Below, piece by piece: positions 7,983-17,370 of a stretch of 64,000 nucleotides of DNA (position 1 is its first letter; each line of letters starts with the position of its first letter). Origin of the DNA: Chitinophaga nivalis (lineage in GTDB: Bacteria; Bacteroidota; Bacteroidia; Chitinophagales; Chitinophagaceae). The stretch spans positions 7,614,087-7,678,086 of the forward strand of contig NZ_JAPDNR010000001.1 in NCBI RefSeq assembly GCF_025989125.1, written 5' to 3'. The position numbers and the translations under genes are program-made. The notes below the pieces were generated by a model. It ran no database searches. It was given only the letters and a program-made list of their open reading frames with translations, and had not been told where the DNA came from.

Positions 7983-10900
7983 TTAGTTGGTAGCACTCAG
8001 TTTTTCAATGGTAAAAGCAGACTGGTTTAATTGTTCTACTACAGCGAAATAATTGTTGCGTATTTCCAGGGCCTGATTAATCAGGATTACCCATTCCAGA
8101 TAGCCCGCATCACCGCCTTTCAGTCTTTTATCGGCGCCTTCCATAATGGTAGCGGCATTTTTCAGCAAGGTGGTATGATAGGTATCCAATAATTTACGGT
8201 AACGGTTATACGTACTTAAAGCCTGTAGTAACTCAGTAGATAGTTGTTGCCGGGTGGCAGCCAGCTCTTGTTGCTGTTGTTGCAGCAGGATATTCGCCGC
8301 TTTGATACGGGACCGTTGTCCGCTGCTGAAAACAGGAATAGCAATACCCGCACTCACAGCAGAAAAACGGTGGCCGCCGTCGAAATATTTCTCTTCCTCT
8401 CCTACCCGTTGATAACCGATGATGCTCATATTACTATAGCCCAGGTTGAAGTCGGGCAATAACCGGCTTTTCTCCAGCTTAAATTCCTCTTCCCGCTGCA
8501 AGAGCTGCTGTTGCTGCAGTACCAATGCCGGCGTATGTATCATGGCAGCGGTATCGGGCAACAGCGAGAGCGGATATACCAGACTATCCATCGCCGGTAC
8601 CAGGGCATCGGACGTATTTAAAAGCATCCGGAATACCTGCAGCAGGTTATCATAATCTGTGCGCAGCATTAACAACTGGTTGGCAATCTGCCAACGCTGG
8701 TTTTCGGCAGTTGTTTTTTCCAGCGCATCAATATCACCTGCCTTAAAACGCAGGGCAGATTTCTGCTGGAAGGCACGGTAAATACTATCTGCTTCCTGCA
8801 GCAGCTGCGCTTTGTATTGTAATACCACCAGGGTATAAAAGGTTTGTTTTACCTGCGCTTTCAGTTGTATCCCCCGCTGTTGGGTAGCTACTTCGCTGAT
8901 GCGGGTATTGAGCAGGTTGATATTCCGCTGATGTTTGTATACCGTTGGAAACTGAATACCCTGAGAGAGCGTGAAACGGTTATCGTTGGCGAGGCTGTTG
9001 ACTTTACCATATTCCACCCCCACATTTGTTTTATCTATGGAGAGATAACTTTTTTTCAGTGCCTGATGGTACTGCTGTTCCAACCGGGATACCTGCATAT
9101 GCAGGTTCTGCTTCACAGCCATATCCAGGGATTGTTGCAGGGTAACTACCTGTGCAGCCGATTGCTGCGGCATGGCCAGTACGAAACCGATAACAGCCAG
9201 GGCTGCTATCTTTCCCGGTTTAAAATATCCGAATCCTTTTTCAAACAAAATGTATAACACAGGTAATACGAATAAAGTGAGTAAAGTGGAGATAATCAAT
9301 CCCCCAATGACAACAGATGCCAGTGGTTTTTGTACCTCAGCCCCCGCGCCCTGGCTTACTGCCATCGGGATAAACCCGAGCGAAGGTACCAGCGCTGTCA
9401 TCAATACCGCCCGTAGTTTGGATTTAGTAGCATGTATGACAATCCGCCGGATGTCTGTCCAGCCCTCTTTTTGCAGGCGGTTGAATTCCGTGACGAGTAA
9501 AATACCATTGAGTACCGCTACCCCGAACAAGGCAATAAAGCCTACGCCGGCAGAAATACTGAAAGGCATGTCCCGTATCCACAATGCCAGTATGCCACCG
9601 ATGGCCGACAGCGGAATGGCGGTGTAAATCAGCAATCCCTGTTTTACAGAACCAAAAGCGAAATACAACAACAGGAAGATCATCAGCAATGCCACAGGCA
9701 CCACGATGCTTAAACGTTGTTTCGCAGCTGTCAGGTTTTCAAAAGCGCCGCCATATACGATCGTGTAACCGGCAGGCAATTTCAGCTGTGTCTGTACTTT
9801 CTGCTGCAGCTCCTTCACGATGGTCTGCACATCACGGCCATTTACATTAAAGCCTGTAATGATGCGCCGCCGGGTGTTTTCCCGCTGGATCTGGTTAGGG
9901 CCTTCTATAGCCGCCACGGTGGCCACCTGTGACAAAGGGATCTGTGTGCCTTGTGCCGTCGGGATCAGTAAATTTTGTACATCTGCTATATTTTGCCGGG
10001 AACCACCGGCCAGCCGTACCACCATGTCAAAACGTTTCTCTCCTTCATATACCAGCCCGGTGCTTTGGCCAGCGAAAGCCGTATTCACGGTGCGGTTTAT
10101 ATCGCTTACATTCAATCCATATCGTGCCATGGCATCCCGGTCGTATTTAATGACCAGTTGCGGCATCCCCGTTACCGTTTCTACGTAGAGGTTCGCGGCA
10201 CCATCAACCGTTTTAATGATATCGCCCAACCGGTTGGCATAGGCAGCCAGCGAGTCCAGGTCTTCCCCGAATATCTTACACACCACATCCTGGCGGGCGC
10301 CGGTCATCAGCTCATTGAAACGCATCTGCACCGGAAACTGGAAACCTACACTCACGCCCGGTACTACAGATAACGCTTTCGTCATCTTATCGGCCAGTTC
10401 ATCGAAGCTCTTCGCAGATACCCATTCCTTTTTATCTTTCAGGATCACCATCATATCACTTGCTTCCAGCGGCATCGGGTCTGTAGGTATTTCAGCACTC
10501 CCTATTTTGGTCACGACTTTTTCTACTTCCGGGAATTTTTTCAGCAGGATGCCTGCGGTTTGTTGCGTGGCATTAATAGTGGTGTGCAGATTGGCGCCGG
10601 TCAGTAAACGGGTTTCTACCGCGAAATCTCCTTCTTCCAGTTCCGGAATAAATTCACCTCCCATGCGGCCCAGCAACCATACAGCCAGCACCAGCAATAC
10701 CAGCGTACCGGCGATAATTCGTACCGGGAAACGCATCATCCGCTGCAAAGCAGGTTGGTAGCGCCTTTCCAGCCATACCATGATGCGGTCTGCCAACGTA
10801 GGCCGGTGATTGATTTTTTTGCTTAAGAACAAGGCGCTCATCATCGGCACATAGGTGACGGATAACAGGAAGGCGCCCAATATGGCAAAGGCGACGGTAT

Positions 10901-12344
10901 AAGCCATCGGCTTAAACATCTTCCCTTCTATACCCTGCAGCGAGAGAATTGGAATGTATACAATCAGAATAATGATCTGGCTGAATACAGCAGAACGGAT
11001 CATGGAACCGGTAGCGTTATTCACTTCGGCGTCCATGGTATCCTGATTTACCGCTGTCACCTGCCGGAAATGACGGGAGTGGGAAAACCGGTGCAGGATA
11101 GCTTCTACAACGATCACCGTACCATCTACAATCAAACCGAAGTCGATGGCGCCCAGGCTCATCAGGTTACCACCTACCCCAAATTTATTCATCAGGATAA
11201 TGGCAAATAACATCGATAAGGGAATCACGGAAGATACAATCAGGCCAGCCCGCAGATTTCCCAGGAAGAATACCAATACAAACACCACAATCAAAGCGCC
11301 TTCGACCAGGTTGGTCTCCACTGTTTTAATGGCATTATTCACCATCTTGGTACGGTCCAGGAAAGGCTCTATCACCACACCTTCGGGCAGGGATTGTTGT
11401 ATTTCCGCTACCTTCTTTTTCACATTTTTGATGACAGCAGCGGCATTTTCGCCTTTCAGCATCATCACCACGGCGCCGGCTACTTCTCCTTTATCATTGA
11501 AGCACATGGCGCCATACCGGATGGCCGCACCATATTGTACTGTCGCTACATCACGTATCAGCAGTGGCATACCGTTATCCAGTGTTTTCACCACTACTTT
11601 CTCAATGTCTGCAATGCTGCCGGTGAGGCCTTCACTGCGTATATACAATACCGTGGGGCCTTTCTCGATATAGGCGCCACCGGTATTTTCATTGTTCTTC
11701 TCCAGGGCGTCAAATACTTCCGCGATGGTAGTATTACTGGCTTTCAGCCGTTCCGGCACCACAGCTATTTCATATTGTTTCAGCTCTCCACCGAAACTGC
11801 TCACATCTGCTACGCCCGGAGTGCCCAGGAGTTGTCGCCGTACCATCCAGTCCTGAATGGTACGTAGTTCCATCGGCCCGTATTTCCCTTCATATCCGGC
11901 TTTCGGGCGTACCACATACTGGTAGATTTCGCCCAGTCCCGTTGTCACGGGAGCCATTTCCGGTGCACCGGCGCCGGCAGGAATTTCGCGCTGTACCTGT
12001 TGCAGCCGTTCAGCGATCTGCTGCCGGGCCCAGTATACATCTGTTTCATCATTAAATACAATTGTGACCAGTGACAGGCCAAAACGGGAAAAGCTCCGGA
12101 TTTGTTTCAGTCCGGGAATATTACTGCAGGACTGTTCTATCGGGAAAGTGATGAGTCGTTCCACGTCTGGTGCGCCCAAAGAGGGAGACACGGTAATCAC
12201 CTGTACCTGGTTGTCGGTAATATCCGGTACGGCATCTATTGGCAAACGGGTCACTTCAAAGCTTCCCCAGCCGATCAATGCCAGCACAAAAAGCCCAATA
12301 ATCAGCTTATTCTTTACAGAAAAGCCAATAATGCGGTTCAGCAT
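7983..12344 (-). CDS. CusA/CzcA-family heavy-metal RND pump fused to TolC-like outer-membrane factor
   Basis: This 1453-residue protein joins two functions. Residues 1 to about 1040 form a complete HME-RND proton antiporter: first transmembrane segment near 15-30, the proton-relay segment D-F-G-L-I-V-D-G-T-V-I-V-V-E-A near 400, and a second set of transmembrane helices around 870-1040. A hydrophobic segment then ends in the signal-peptidase-like A-A-Q near residue 1063. It leads into about 390 residues of TolC/CzcC-type outer-membrane efflux helices rich in Gln, Leu and Ala. The frame is continuous through the junction. Metal specificity cannot be set by eye; copper, zinc, cobalt or nickel are all possible. 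Confidence 0.93.
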   Translation of the reverse strand: MLNRIIGFSVKNKLIIGLFVLALIGWGSFEVTRLPIDAVPDITDNQVQVITVSPSLGAPDVERLITFPIEQSCSNIPGLKQIRSFSRFGLSLVTIVFNDETDVYWARQQIAERLQQVQREIPAGAGAPEMAPVTTGLGEIYQYVVRPKAGYEGKYGPMELRTIQDWMVRRQLLGTPGVADVSSFGGELKQYEIAVVPERLKASNTTIAEVFDALEKNNENTGGAYIEKGPTVLYIRSEGLTGSIADIEKVVVKTLDNGMPLLIRDVATVQYGAAIRYGAMCFNDKGEVAGAVVMMLKGENAAAVIKNVKKKVAEIQQSLPEGVVIEPFLDRTKMVNNAIKTVETNLVEGALIVVFVLVFFLGNLRAGLIVSSVIPLSMLFAIILMNKFGVGGNLMSLGAIDFGLIVDGTVIVVEAILHRFSHSRHFRQVTAVNQDTMDAEVNNATGSMIRSAVFSQIIILIVYIPILSLQGIEGKMFKPMAYTVAFAILGAFLLSVTYVPMMSALFLSKKINHRPTLADRIMVWLERRYQPALQRMMRFPVRIIAGTLVLLVLAVWLLGRMGGEFIPELEEGDFAVETRLLTGANLHTTINATQQTAGILLKKFPEVEKVVTKIGSAEIPTDPMPLEASDMMVILKDKKEWVSAKSFDELADKMTKALSVVPGVSVGFQFPVQMRFNELMTGARQDVVCKIFGEDLDSLAAYANRLGDIIKTVDGAANLYVETVTGMPQLVIKYDRDAMARYGLNVSDINRTVNTAFAGQSTGLVYEGEKRFDMVVRLAGGSRQNIADVQNLLIPTAQGTQIPLSQVATVAAIEGPNQIQRENTRRRIITGFNVNGRDVQTIVKELQQKVQTQLKLPAGYTIVYGGAFENLTAAKQRLSIVVPVALLMIFLLLYFAFGSVKQGLLIYTAIPLSAIGGILALWIRDMPFSISAGVGFIALFGVAVLNGILLVTEFNRLQKEGWTDIRRIVIHATKSKLRAVLMTALVPSLGFIPMAVSQGAGAEVQKPLASVVIGGLIISTLLTLFVLPVLYILFEKGFGYFKPGKIAALAVIGFVLAMPQQSAAQVVTLQQSLDMAVKQNLHMQVSRLEQQYHQALKKSYLSIDKTNVGVEYGKVNSLANDNRFTLSQGIQFPTVYKHQRNINLLNTRISEVATQQRGIQLKAQVKQTFYTLVVLQYKAQLLQEADSIYRAFQQKSALRFKAGDIDALEKTTAENQRWQIANQLLMLRTDYDNLLQVFRMLLNTSDALVPAMDSLVYPLSLLPDTAAMIHTPALVLQQQQLLQREEEFKLEKSRLLPDFNLGYSNMSIIGYQRVGEEEKYFDGGHRFSAVSAGIAIPVFSSGQRSRIKAANILLQQQQQELAATRQQLSTELLQALSTYNRYRKLLDTYHTTLLKNAATIMEGADKRLKGGDAGYLEWVILINQALEIRNNYFAVVEQLNQSAFTIEKLSATN

Positions 12345-12437
12345 AATTTATTGCGTTAAAATAGGATCAAACAATTCATTCGTATGCGGCTGGTGAATGC
12401 CGGCAAACGATCCATAAAATCAGGCGGTATGAAAGGC

Positions 12438-12818
12438 TCAGGCCTGGGGAGGTTGTATTAATACCGATAAGGCAGGATCGGGCAGGTAGCTGTCTTTCTG
12501 TATCGGATAATCCATCACTATATTTTTACATTCCTGTAAACGGATGGTGACAGCCTTGGCCAGCGGAATAAATGTCTGGTGAATGGTGTGGGCATCTACC
12601 TGCTTAAAAGGTAGCTTATTATCCTGTTCTTCATCATTATCATCCATATCTTCTCCCCAATAGTGCATGCACAGGAATTCTGTCACACTAATATCGCGGT
12701 TAAGCTGCTGGTGATATAAGAAGTGGCTGAACAACAGCGGAATCTTCAGCAATTGATTAAAAGCGGCATTGTGCAGGACAAAAAGAAGCAATAATATGTA
12801 GACTCCTTTCTTTCTCAC
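12438..12818 (-). CDS. Small metal-efflux-locus protein, unknown function
   Basis: This 126-residue protein is placed from a GTG start at 12818. The open frame continues to an ATG at 12857, but those codons lie in a terminator hairpin, which makes the upstream start unlikely. A signal-peptide-like helix is followed by a segment with C-M-H-Y-W-G-E-D-M and D-D-N-D-E-E, an acidic and His-bearing stretch of the kind that could bind metal. A second Cys and an acidic cluster follow. Similar small proteins accompany CzcA operons in Bacteroidota as far as I recall; I cannot check this. It precedes the pump gene by 93 bp on the same strand. Confidence 0.6.
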   Translation of the reverse strand: MRKKGVYILLLLFVLHNAAFNQLLKIPLLFSHFLYHQQLNRDISVTEFLCMHYWGEDMDDNDEEQDNKLPFKQVDAHTIHQTFIPLAKAVTIRLQECKNIVMDYPIQKDSYLPDPALSVLIQPPQA

Positions 12819-12840
12819 GGGGGCAAATATACTATAAAAC

Positions 12841-12872
12841 AAAAAAGGCGGTGCCAAAGCGCTGCCTTTTTT
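12841..12872. terminator. Bidirectional rho-independent terminator
   Basis: A 14-bp stem (12841-12854 with 12859-12872, two G-U pairs, loop CAAA) starts with six A and ends with six T, so it has a T-tract on either strand. On the minus strand it separates the sulfatase transcript from the metal efflux operon. Confidence 0.85.
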
Positions 12873-13012
12873 GTTTTAGAACCGGATAAGATTATGCCGG
12901 TCATCAGATAACCTACAACTGTTACACTGTTAGTAACAAGTCACAAAGGTAAGTATCGGCAGGCAAACAAGGTACAGTGGTATCCCCGAGGAAAGCACTG
13001 TTTTTTAATTAC

Positions 13013-14560
13013 TTATGGCCTGTTCTCGCCCGGCCATGGCAATGGTTGGCCAGTGGCCTTTAATACAGGCATCGGCGCCTTCCAGGCCTGCAGCCGCTGC
13101 GACAACAGCCGCACCAAAGCAGTGGTACGCTGTGGTTCCTGTGCAGCCAGGTTTCGCTGTTCGCCGATATCGGTTTGCAGGTCATATAATTCTGCCGCGC
13201 CGGTGCGCAGGTCATACACTACTTTCCAGCGGCCCTGCCGCAAAGCGCTTTTATAGTTGATGCCAGGCCCTCCTTCCGGAATCCACTTGTTGGGATAATG
13301 CCATACGAGGGCGCGGCTACTGTCTGTATACGCCGGATTGCGCAATATGGGAACGAAGCTGTTGCCATCCACCGATTGTACGGCGTTGTACAGCTGTATG
13401 CCCGCCATTTCCAGGATGGCAGGAAAAAAATCTTCGATGATCACGGGTTGGGTGGCTGTACTGCCGGCAGCCGTTACACCCGGCCATTTTACCAGCATCG
13501 GTTCCCGGATGCCGCCTTCATATACAGAGCCTTTACCGGCACGCAGCGGCGCATTCTGGGTATGTAGCTGCCCTTCCCGGGGTGGAGCCAGGCTAAGCCC
13601 ACCATTATCACTCATAAACAGGATGATGGTATTACCATCTATCTGCCGGGTACGCAGGTAGTCCATTACCGTACCCAGACTTTGATCCATTCCTTCGATC
13701 ATAGCGGCATACTTTGCCGCAGTACTGTCCAGGCCCTCGTTCAGGTAACGCTGATAGTATTTCCGGTCGGCCTGCAGCGGGGTATGTACGGCATAATGTG
13801 CGAGATAGAGGTAAAATGGTTGTTTCCGCTTAATCGGTTCATCCAGTGTTTTGATGGCTTCCCGTGTAAGGGCTTCTGTGAGAAAGGTGCCGGTACCATA
13901 ATATTCTTCCAGGTCAGGTACTGCCTGGGCGGTAGCCTTCCCGGACATGTTACCATAGTTTTCTTCCGACAGGTAACTTTGCGGATGGCCAGCCGCATGA
14001 CCGGCTATATTGACGAGAAAGCCCATATTATAGGGGTTCGCGCCGGGTGTACCCATGGCGCCCCAATGTGCCTTGCCGGCATGAATGGTATAGTAACCCG
14101 CTTCCCGGAGCAATGCGGGTAACGGGGTGGCATATACGGTATGGGCAATACCCCGTACGGGACTGTAGCCGTTGGTGTTCCAGGATGCCGGATGCAAGGT
14201 TTCATCCGGTACATCGGAAGAAACGTCCTTACGCGGAGACGTCCAGTTGGTGACGCCATGATGGGCGGCATTCATCCCCGTCAGCATGCTTACCCGGGAG
14301 GGGGTACATACCGGCGTGGCGTAAGCATTGGTGAATTTCATTCCTTCGCGGGCCAGCCGTTCCATATGGGGTGTATGAAAGCGTTTATTCGTTGCCGTTA
14401 CCTGGTACCAAAACGGAACGGAGGAGTCTTCCCAGCCCATATCGTCTACCAGAAAGACAATAATATTAGGCGGCCTTTTAACCGGCCGGGGATCTTTGAA
14501 CTGTGCATAACTGCTTATACACAGACAACAACCCAGCAGCAGCAACGCGTTTTTTTTCAT
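13013..14560 (-). CDS. Secreted sulfatase (type I, cysteine-type)
   Basis: This 515-residue exported sulfatase hydrolyses sulfate esters, probably from sulfated glycans. The ATG at 14560 opens a signal peptide ending in S-Y-A-Q. N-I-I-V-F-L-V-D-D-M-G provides the first metal-binding aspartates. The catalytic motif C-T-P-S-R is at residues 85-89, where Cys85 must be converted to formylglycine. Further sites include H-A-G-K and F-M-S-D-N-G-G. No sulfatase-maturating enzyme is encoded in this window. It has its own transcription unit, divergent from the DUF3829 lipoprotein gene. Confidence 0.95.
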   Translation of the reverse strand: MKKNALLLLGCCLCISSYAQFKDPRPVKRPPNIIVFLVDDMGWEDSSVPFWYQVTATNKRFHTPHMERLAREGMKFTNAYATPVCTPSRVSMLTGMNAAHHGVTNWTSPRKDVSSDVPDETLHPASWNTNGYSPVRGIAHTVYATPLPALLREAGYYTIHAGKAHWGAMGTPGANPYNMGFLVNIAGHAAGHPQSYLSEENYGNMSGKATAQAVPDLEEYYGTGTFLTEALTREAIKTLDEPIKRKQPFYLYLAHYAVHTPLQADRKYYQRYLNEGLDSTAAKYAAMIEGMDQSLGTVMDYLRTRQIDGNTIILFMSDNGGLSLAPPREGQLHTQNAPLRAGKGSVYEGGIREPMLVKWPGVTAAGSTATQPVIIEDFFPAILEMAGIQLYNAVQSVDGNSFVPILRNPAYTDSSRALVWHYPNKWIPEGGPGINYKSALRQGRWKVVYDLRTGAAELYDLQTDIGEQRNLAAQEPQRTTALVRLLSQRLQAWKAPMPVLKATGQPLPWPGENRP

Positions 14561-14676
14561 GTCCAATGCACTTATTTTACCTGTAAGGTATTCATCTCAA
14601 CGGACATATCATACACACACCCGGCGCCTCATCCGTGAAATCATGGGCTGGCAGGATACAATTCCGCTTTCTTTTC

Positions 14677-14684
14677 TATATTTG
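14677..14684 (+). promoter_or_regulatory. Putative -7 promoter element for the DUF3829 gene
   Basis: TATATTTG matches the Bacteroidota -7 consensus TAnnTTTG and lies about 65 bp before the ATG at 14750. No clear -33 TTG is seen at the expected distance. Confidence 0.5.
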
Positions 14685-14749
14685 CGGACGTTATATTGCC
14701 CCCGCAGTAGCATGTGAACTGTTTAACCGAAAAAAACTCCGTTACCATC

Positions 14750-15715
14750 ATGAAAAGATTATTATTGAGCGCCGCTGTTTGTATGTCATTGCTGACTGCA
14801 ACCGTATCCTGTAACGACAGCAGCAAAAAAGGCAATGCCAGCGGCACCGCCGCCGAATATGAAGACCAGTCCTCTTCATCTGCGAACAACATTATTGAGT
14901 ATACCAATCTGATTGTAGACCTGTCCAACAAAAACAACGACTACGTCAATACCTTAATGAAATACGTGGATAAGGCAGAAAAAGGATTAAAAAATCCATC
15001 TGATCCCTTTGCTTTCTCCGGTATGCTGACCCCACACAGCTTTCCGACTTTCAACAGAAACTCGAAAGTAAAGGTAGATGAGCCTGTGAAAGACCTGAGC
15101 AAAGCCGATCAGCAATTCTTCAAAGAGAAAGTCACCAGCTATATCCAGACCTATAAACAAATGGACTCCAGTTACAAACAACTGAAAGACTATCTGTCGG
15201 CGCAGGATTATAAAGACGACAAAGGTGCGAAAGGCAATGCGCTGATCAGCGATATCCGTAGCCATGCCGAAGCCTTACAGACAGAGAAGGTGGTACTGAT
15301 GAAAAAGGTAAGTGAAGTGGCAGATGCCAGCGAAATCATCATCCTGAAGGATAGTCCGCTGAAAACCTATATCCTGGCCATGAAAGAAGATATGAAGTCT
15401 ATCAGCGACTTTATAGCGATCATGGAAGATGGCGCTGCCTCTTACGGTAAAGTGGCAGACAAAGCGCAGGCAGCATATGATGCATTGGAAAAAGCACAGG
15501 CCGCACATGCGAAAATAGATATGGACAACGCCACCAAAGCGCATAAAGAAGTTTCCTACAACAGCTTTTATGACGGCTTCCATACTTTCCTGCTGGATGC
15601 ACGTAAAATTATGCGCGACGCCAAAGAGAAAGGCAGTATGCCGGATTATATTGTCGAACAACTCAGCCGGAGTTACGATAACCAGGTATCCCGCTATAAT
15701 ACTTTCAATCGTTAA
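14750..15715 (+). CDS. DUF3829 (YiiG-like) lipoprotein
   Basis: This 321-residue predicted lipoprotein starts at the Met at 14750 (M-K-R-L-L-L-S-A-A-V-C) and has the lipobox T-V-S-C around residue 21. A Ser/Ala-rich linker is followed by a long, highly charged, helical domain with the layout of the DUF3829/YiiG family (N-x-Y-I-x-x-x-N, repeated K/D/E heptads). The function of the family is unknown; the surface or periplasmic location is inferred from the lipobox. The frame extends 12 codons upstream of 14750, without signal-peptide character. A strong terminator follows. Confidence 0.8.
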   Translation: MKRLLLSAAVCMSLLTATVSCNDSSKKGNASGTAAEYEDQSSSSANNIIEYTNLIVDLSNKNNDYVNTLMKYVDKAEKGLKNPSDPFAFSGMLTPHSFPTFNRNSKVKVDEPVKDLSKADQQFFKEKVTSYIQTYKQMDSSYKQLKDYLSAQDYKDDKGAKGNALISDIRSHAEALQTEKVVLMKKVSEVADASEIIILKDSPLKTYILAMKEDMKSISDFIAIMEDGAASYGKVADKAQAAYDALEKAQAAHAKIDMDNATKAHKEVSYNSFYDGFHTFLLDARKIMRDAKEKGSMPDYIVEQLSRSYDNQVSRYNTFNR

Positions 15716-15723
15716 AATAAAGA

Positions 15724-15756
15724 AACCGCAGCCAGGAATAGCTGCGGTTCTTTTTT
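15724..15756. terminator. Bidirectional terminator
   Basis: A perfect 9-bp stem (AACCGCAGC at 15724-15732, GCTGCGGTT at 15741-15749) is followed by CTTTTTT. On the other strand T-rich sequence also follows. It serves the convergent DUF3829 and DUF6607 genes. Confidence 0.85.
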
Positions 15757-15766
15757 ATCAACTCGT

Positions 15767-16717
15767 TTATCGTTTCAGACTCACATCGTTCTTAGTGGCA
15801 AATTGCTGTAAGGTAACAGCAATCTCTTTTTCGAGCGCTTCGCCACTTAATTCCTTGTTGAATGCTTTTTTCTCCAACGTCATCATCACTTTGTATAATG
15901 GTTCGTTGTTAACTTTCTTTTGTAAGTTGATCGTTGTATTGGTGCCATAGACTTTATCCCATCCTTTGCGTACCAGTGCCCAGAACTGTTTGTTCTGTTC
16001 CCACCAGTCTTTTGCACTTTTACATTTACTTTCGTCGATACGTGCATAGGTATTCACGCCTTTTTCACCTACCAGTACCCTGTCTTTTCCATTTTCCCGG
16101 ATCACTTTCAGGTTGTCCTGCTCATGTACAGAACCTTTCGCGGTAACCTCGTGGTGATTGGTACGGTGCAATACATTGTAGTCTTTACGGGTAGTGTATT
16201 CGCGGCGCGGCAATGGGGCATCGCTGCTGCTTTCCCAGTAATGACGGCCATCAGCATGTACCCAGGTAGCAGAACCTTCATAACGCGGTTCATCATCTAC
16301 CCCAAATACTTTCTGTGTCCACTGGCCTTTTACCTGTGCAGCCGGCAGCTGTATTTTTTTCCATTGGTTGTCCTGTTCATAAGCAAGCAGGGACTGATTT
16401 TCGTATTGCCAGTCTTCTGTCCAGTGCTTGATGACATCGCCATCAGCAATCAGCAGATGCTGCAGTACAATACGGTTGTTGCTTTCATCGGCTACAGTAA
16501 TGTATTCGGTCGCATCAATGATCTTGTGGTATCCTTTTGGTTTGTAGGTGCTATCTGACGGAAACGTTTCGGTGTATTCAAAAGTAACGTCGTGGCAGCC
16601 GCACATATCTTTGATAGCTGCTTTGTCCTGTTGTAATTTGTCGTTCCCCTTTTTCTGGGCAATGGCGCTAAACGAAAGGCAGGCGCCTGCAATGGTGAGT
16701 GTGATCAATCTGTTCAT
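15767..16717 (-). CDS. DUF6607-family exported protein, haem/iron locus
   Basis: This 316-residue protein has a signal peptide ending S-A-I-A-Q. The mature start contains D-M-C-G-C-H-D-V-T-F-E-Y-T-E-T-F, the hallmark of the DUF6607 family, with a C-x-C near residue 40. The rest is rich in Trp, His and Asp. It is the third gene of the operon TonB receptor-HmuY-DUF6607, 36 bp after HmuY. A periplasmic or surface role in haem or iron handling is inferred from context; no biochemical function is known to me. Confidence 0.8.
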   Translation of the reverse strand: MNRLITLTIAGACLSFSAIAQKKGNDKLQQDKAAIKDMCGCHDVTFEYTETFPSDSTYKPKGYHKIIDATEYITVADESNNRIVLQHLLIADGDVIKHWTEDWQYENQSLLAYEQDNQWKKIQLPAAQVKGQWTQKVFGVDDEPRYEGSATWVHADGRHYWESSSDAPLPRREYTTRKDYNVLHRTNHHEVTAKGSVHEQDNLKVIRENGKDRVLVGEKGVNTYARIDESKCKSAKDWWEQNKQFWALVRKGWDKVYGTNTTINLQKKVNNEPLYKVMMTLEKKAFNKELSGEALEKEIAVTLQQFATKNDVSLKR

Positions 16718-16753
16718 GACGATATTGAGTTGAGTTGGTGAAACAAAAAACGA

Positions 16754-17362
16754 TTATTTGAAATTGCGGCTACCATCTGCCTGGTATACATATCTGAAAC
16801 TGTAATAACGGCTGGGAGCAGTAGGATTTGCAGGTGAAGGAGCGTCTTTATAATAACTGAATACTTCCAGTTTAGCGTATTTACCGTTGGCCGTTTTAAT
16901 CACAAAAAACTTACCTGCTACCGGTGAAATCAAATGGGTATCCATGTTATAGGAATACCATCCGGTGATCGCCTTTGTAGGACCATCTGTTGCATAACCT
17001 GCTTCCGGTGCGATATACAGGTTATTGTATACGCCGGTAGTTACCTGTGCAGCTGCCTGACCAGGACCGCTGGTACCGCCGTTTACGATGATGGTAGTAG
17101 CCCGGAAACCAATATCCCATTTGGTAGTAGCAGAGTCACTGTTCGGAATAATTTTATTTTCTGCAATGCTGAACAACGTAAAGCTTCCTTTACCGGCAAC
17201 ATCCGCATCCAGGTTGTTATACGTATTGGCAACAATGGTATTTGCAGGCGGCGTAACAGGTGGTGGCGTAGGTGCAGGTTGATCATCGTCCTTTTTACTG
17301 CAGGAAGCGAAGAGGGTTACTGACAAAGCGAAAGCCGCTAAAAAGAAAGACTGTTTTTTCAT
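16754..17362 (-). CDS. HmuY-family haem-binding lipoprotein
   Basis: This 202-residue lipoprotein has the lipobox F-A-S-C (Cys at about residue 21), followed by a proline-rich linker (about residues 29-41). The folded part carries the HmuY signature W-D-I-G-F-R-A-T-T-I-I-V-N-G-G near residues 82-96 and F-V-I-K-T-A-N-G-K-Y-A-K-L-E-V later on. HmuY proteins take haem from host or environmental haemoproteins and pass it to a TonB receptor. It begins 8 bp after the receptor gene, in one operon. Confidence 0.9.
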   Translation of the reverse strand: MKKQSFFLAAFALSVTLFASCSKKDDDQPAPTPPPVTPPANTIVANTYNNLDADVAGKGSFTLFSIAENKIIPNSDSATTKWDIGFRATTIIVNGGTSGPGQAAAQVTTGVYNNLYIAPEAGYATDGPTKAITGWYSYNMDTHLISPVAGKFFVIKTANGKYAKLEVFSYYKDAPSPANPTAPSRYYSFRYVYQADGSRNFK

Positions 17363-17370
17363 ATAGCTTA

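Noticed and set aside
13741..14271. Minus-strand out-of-frame ORFs inside the sulfatase gene
   Set aside because: They are frame shadows of the sulfatase, which is intact in its own frame.
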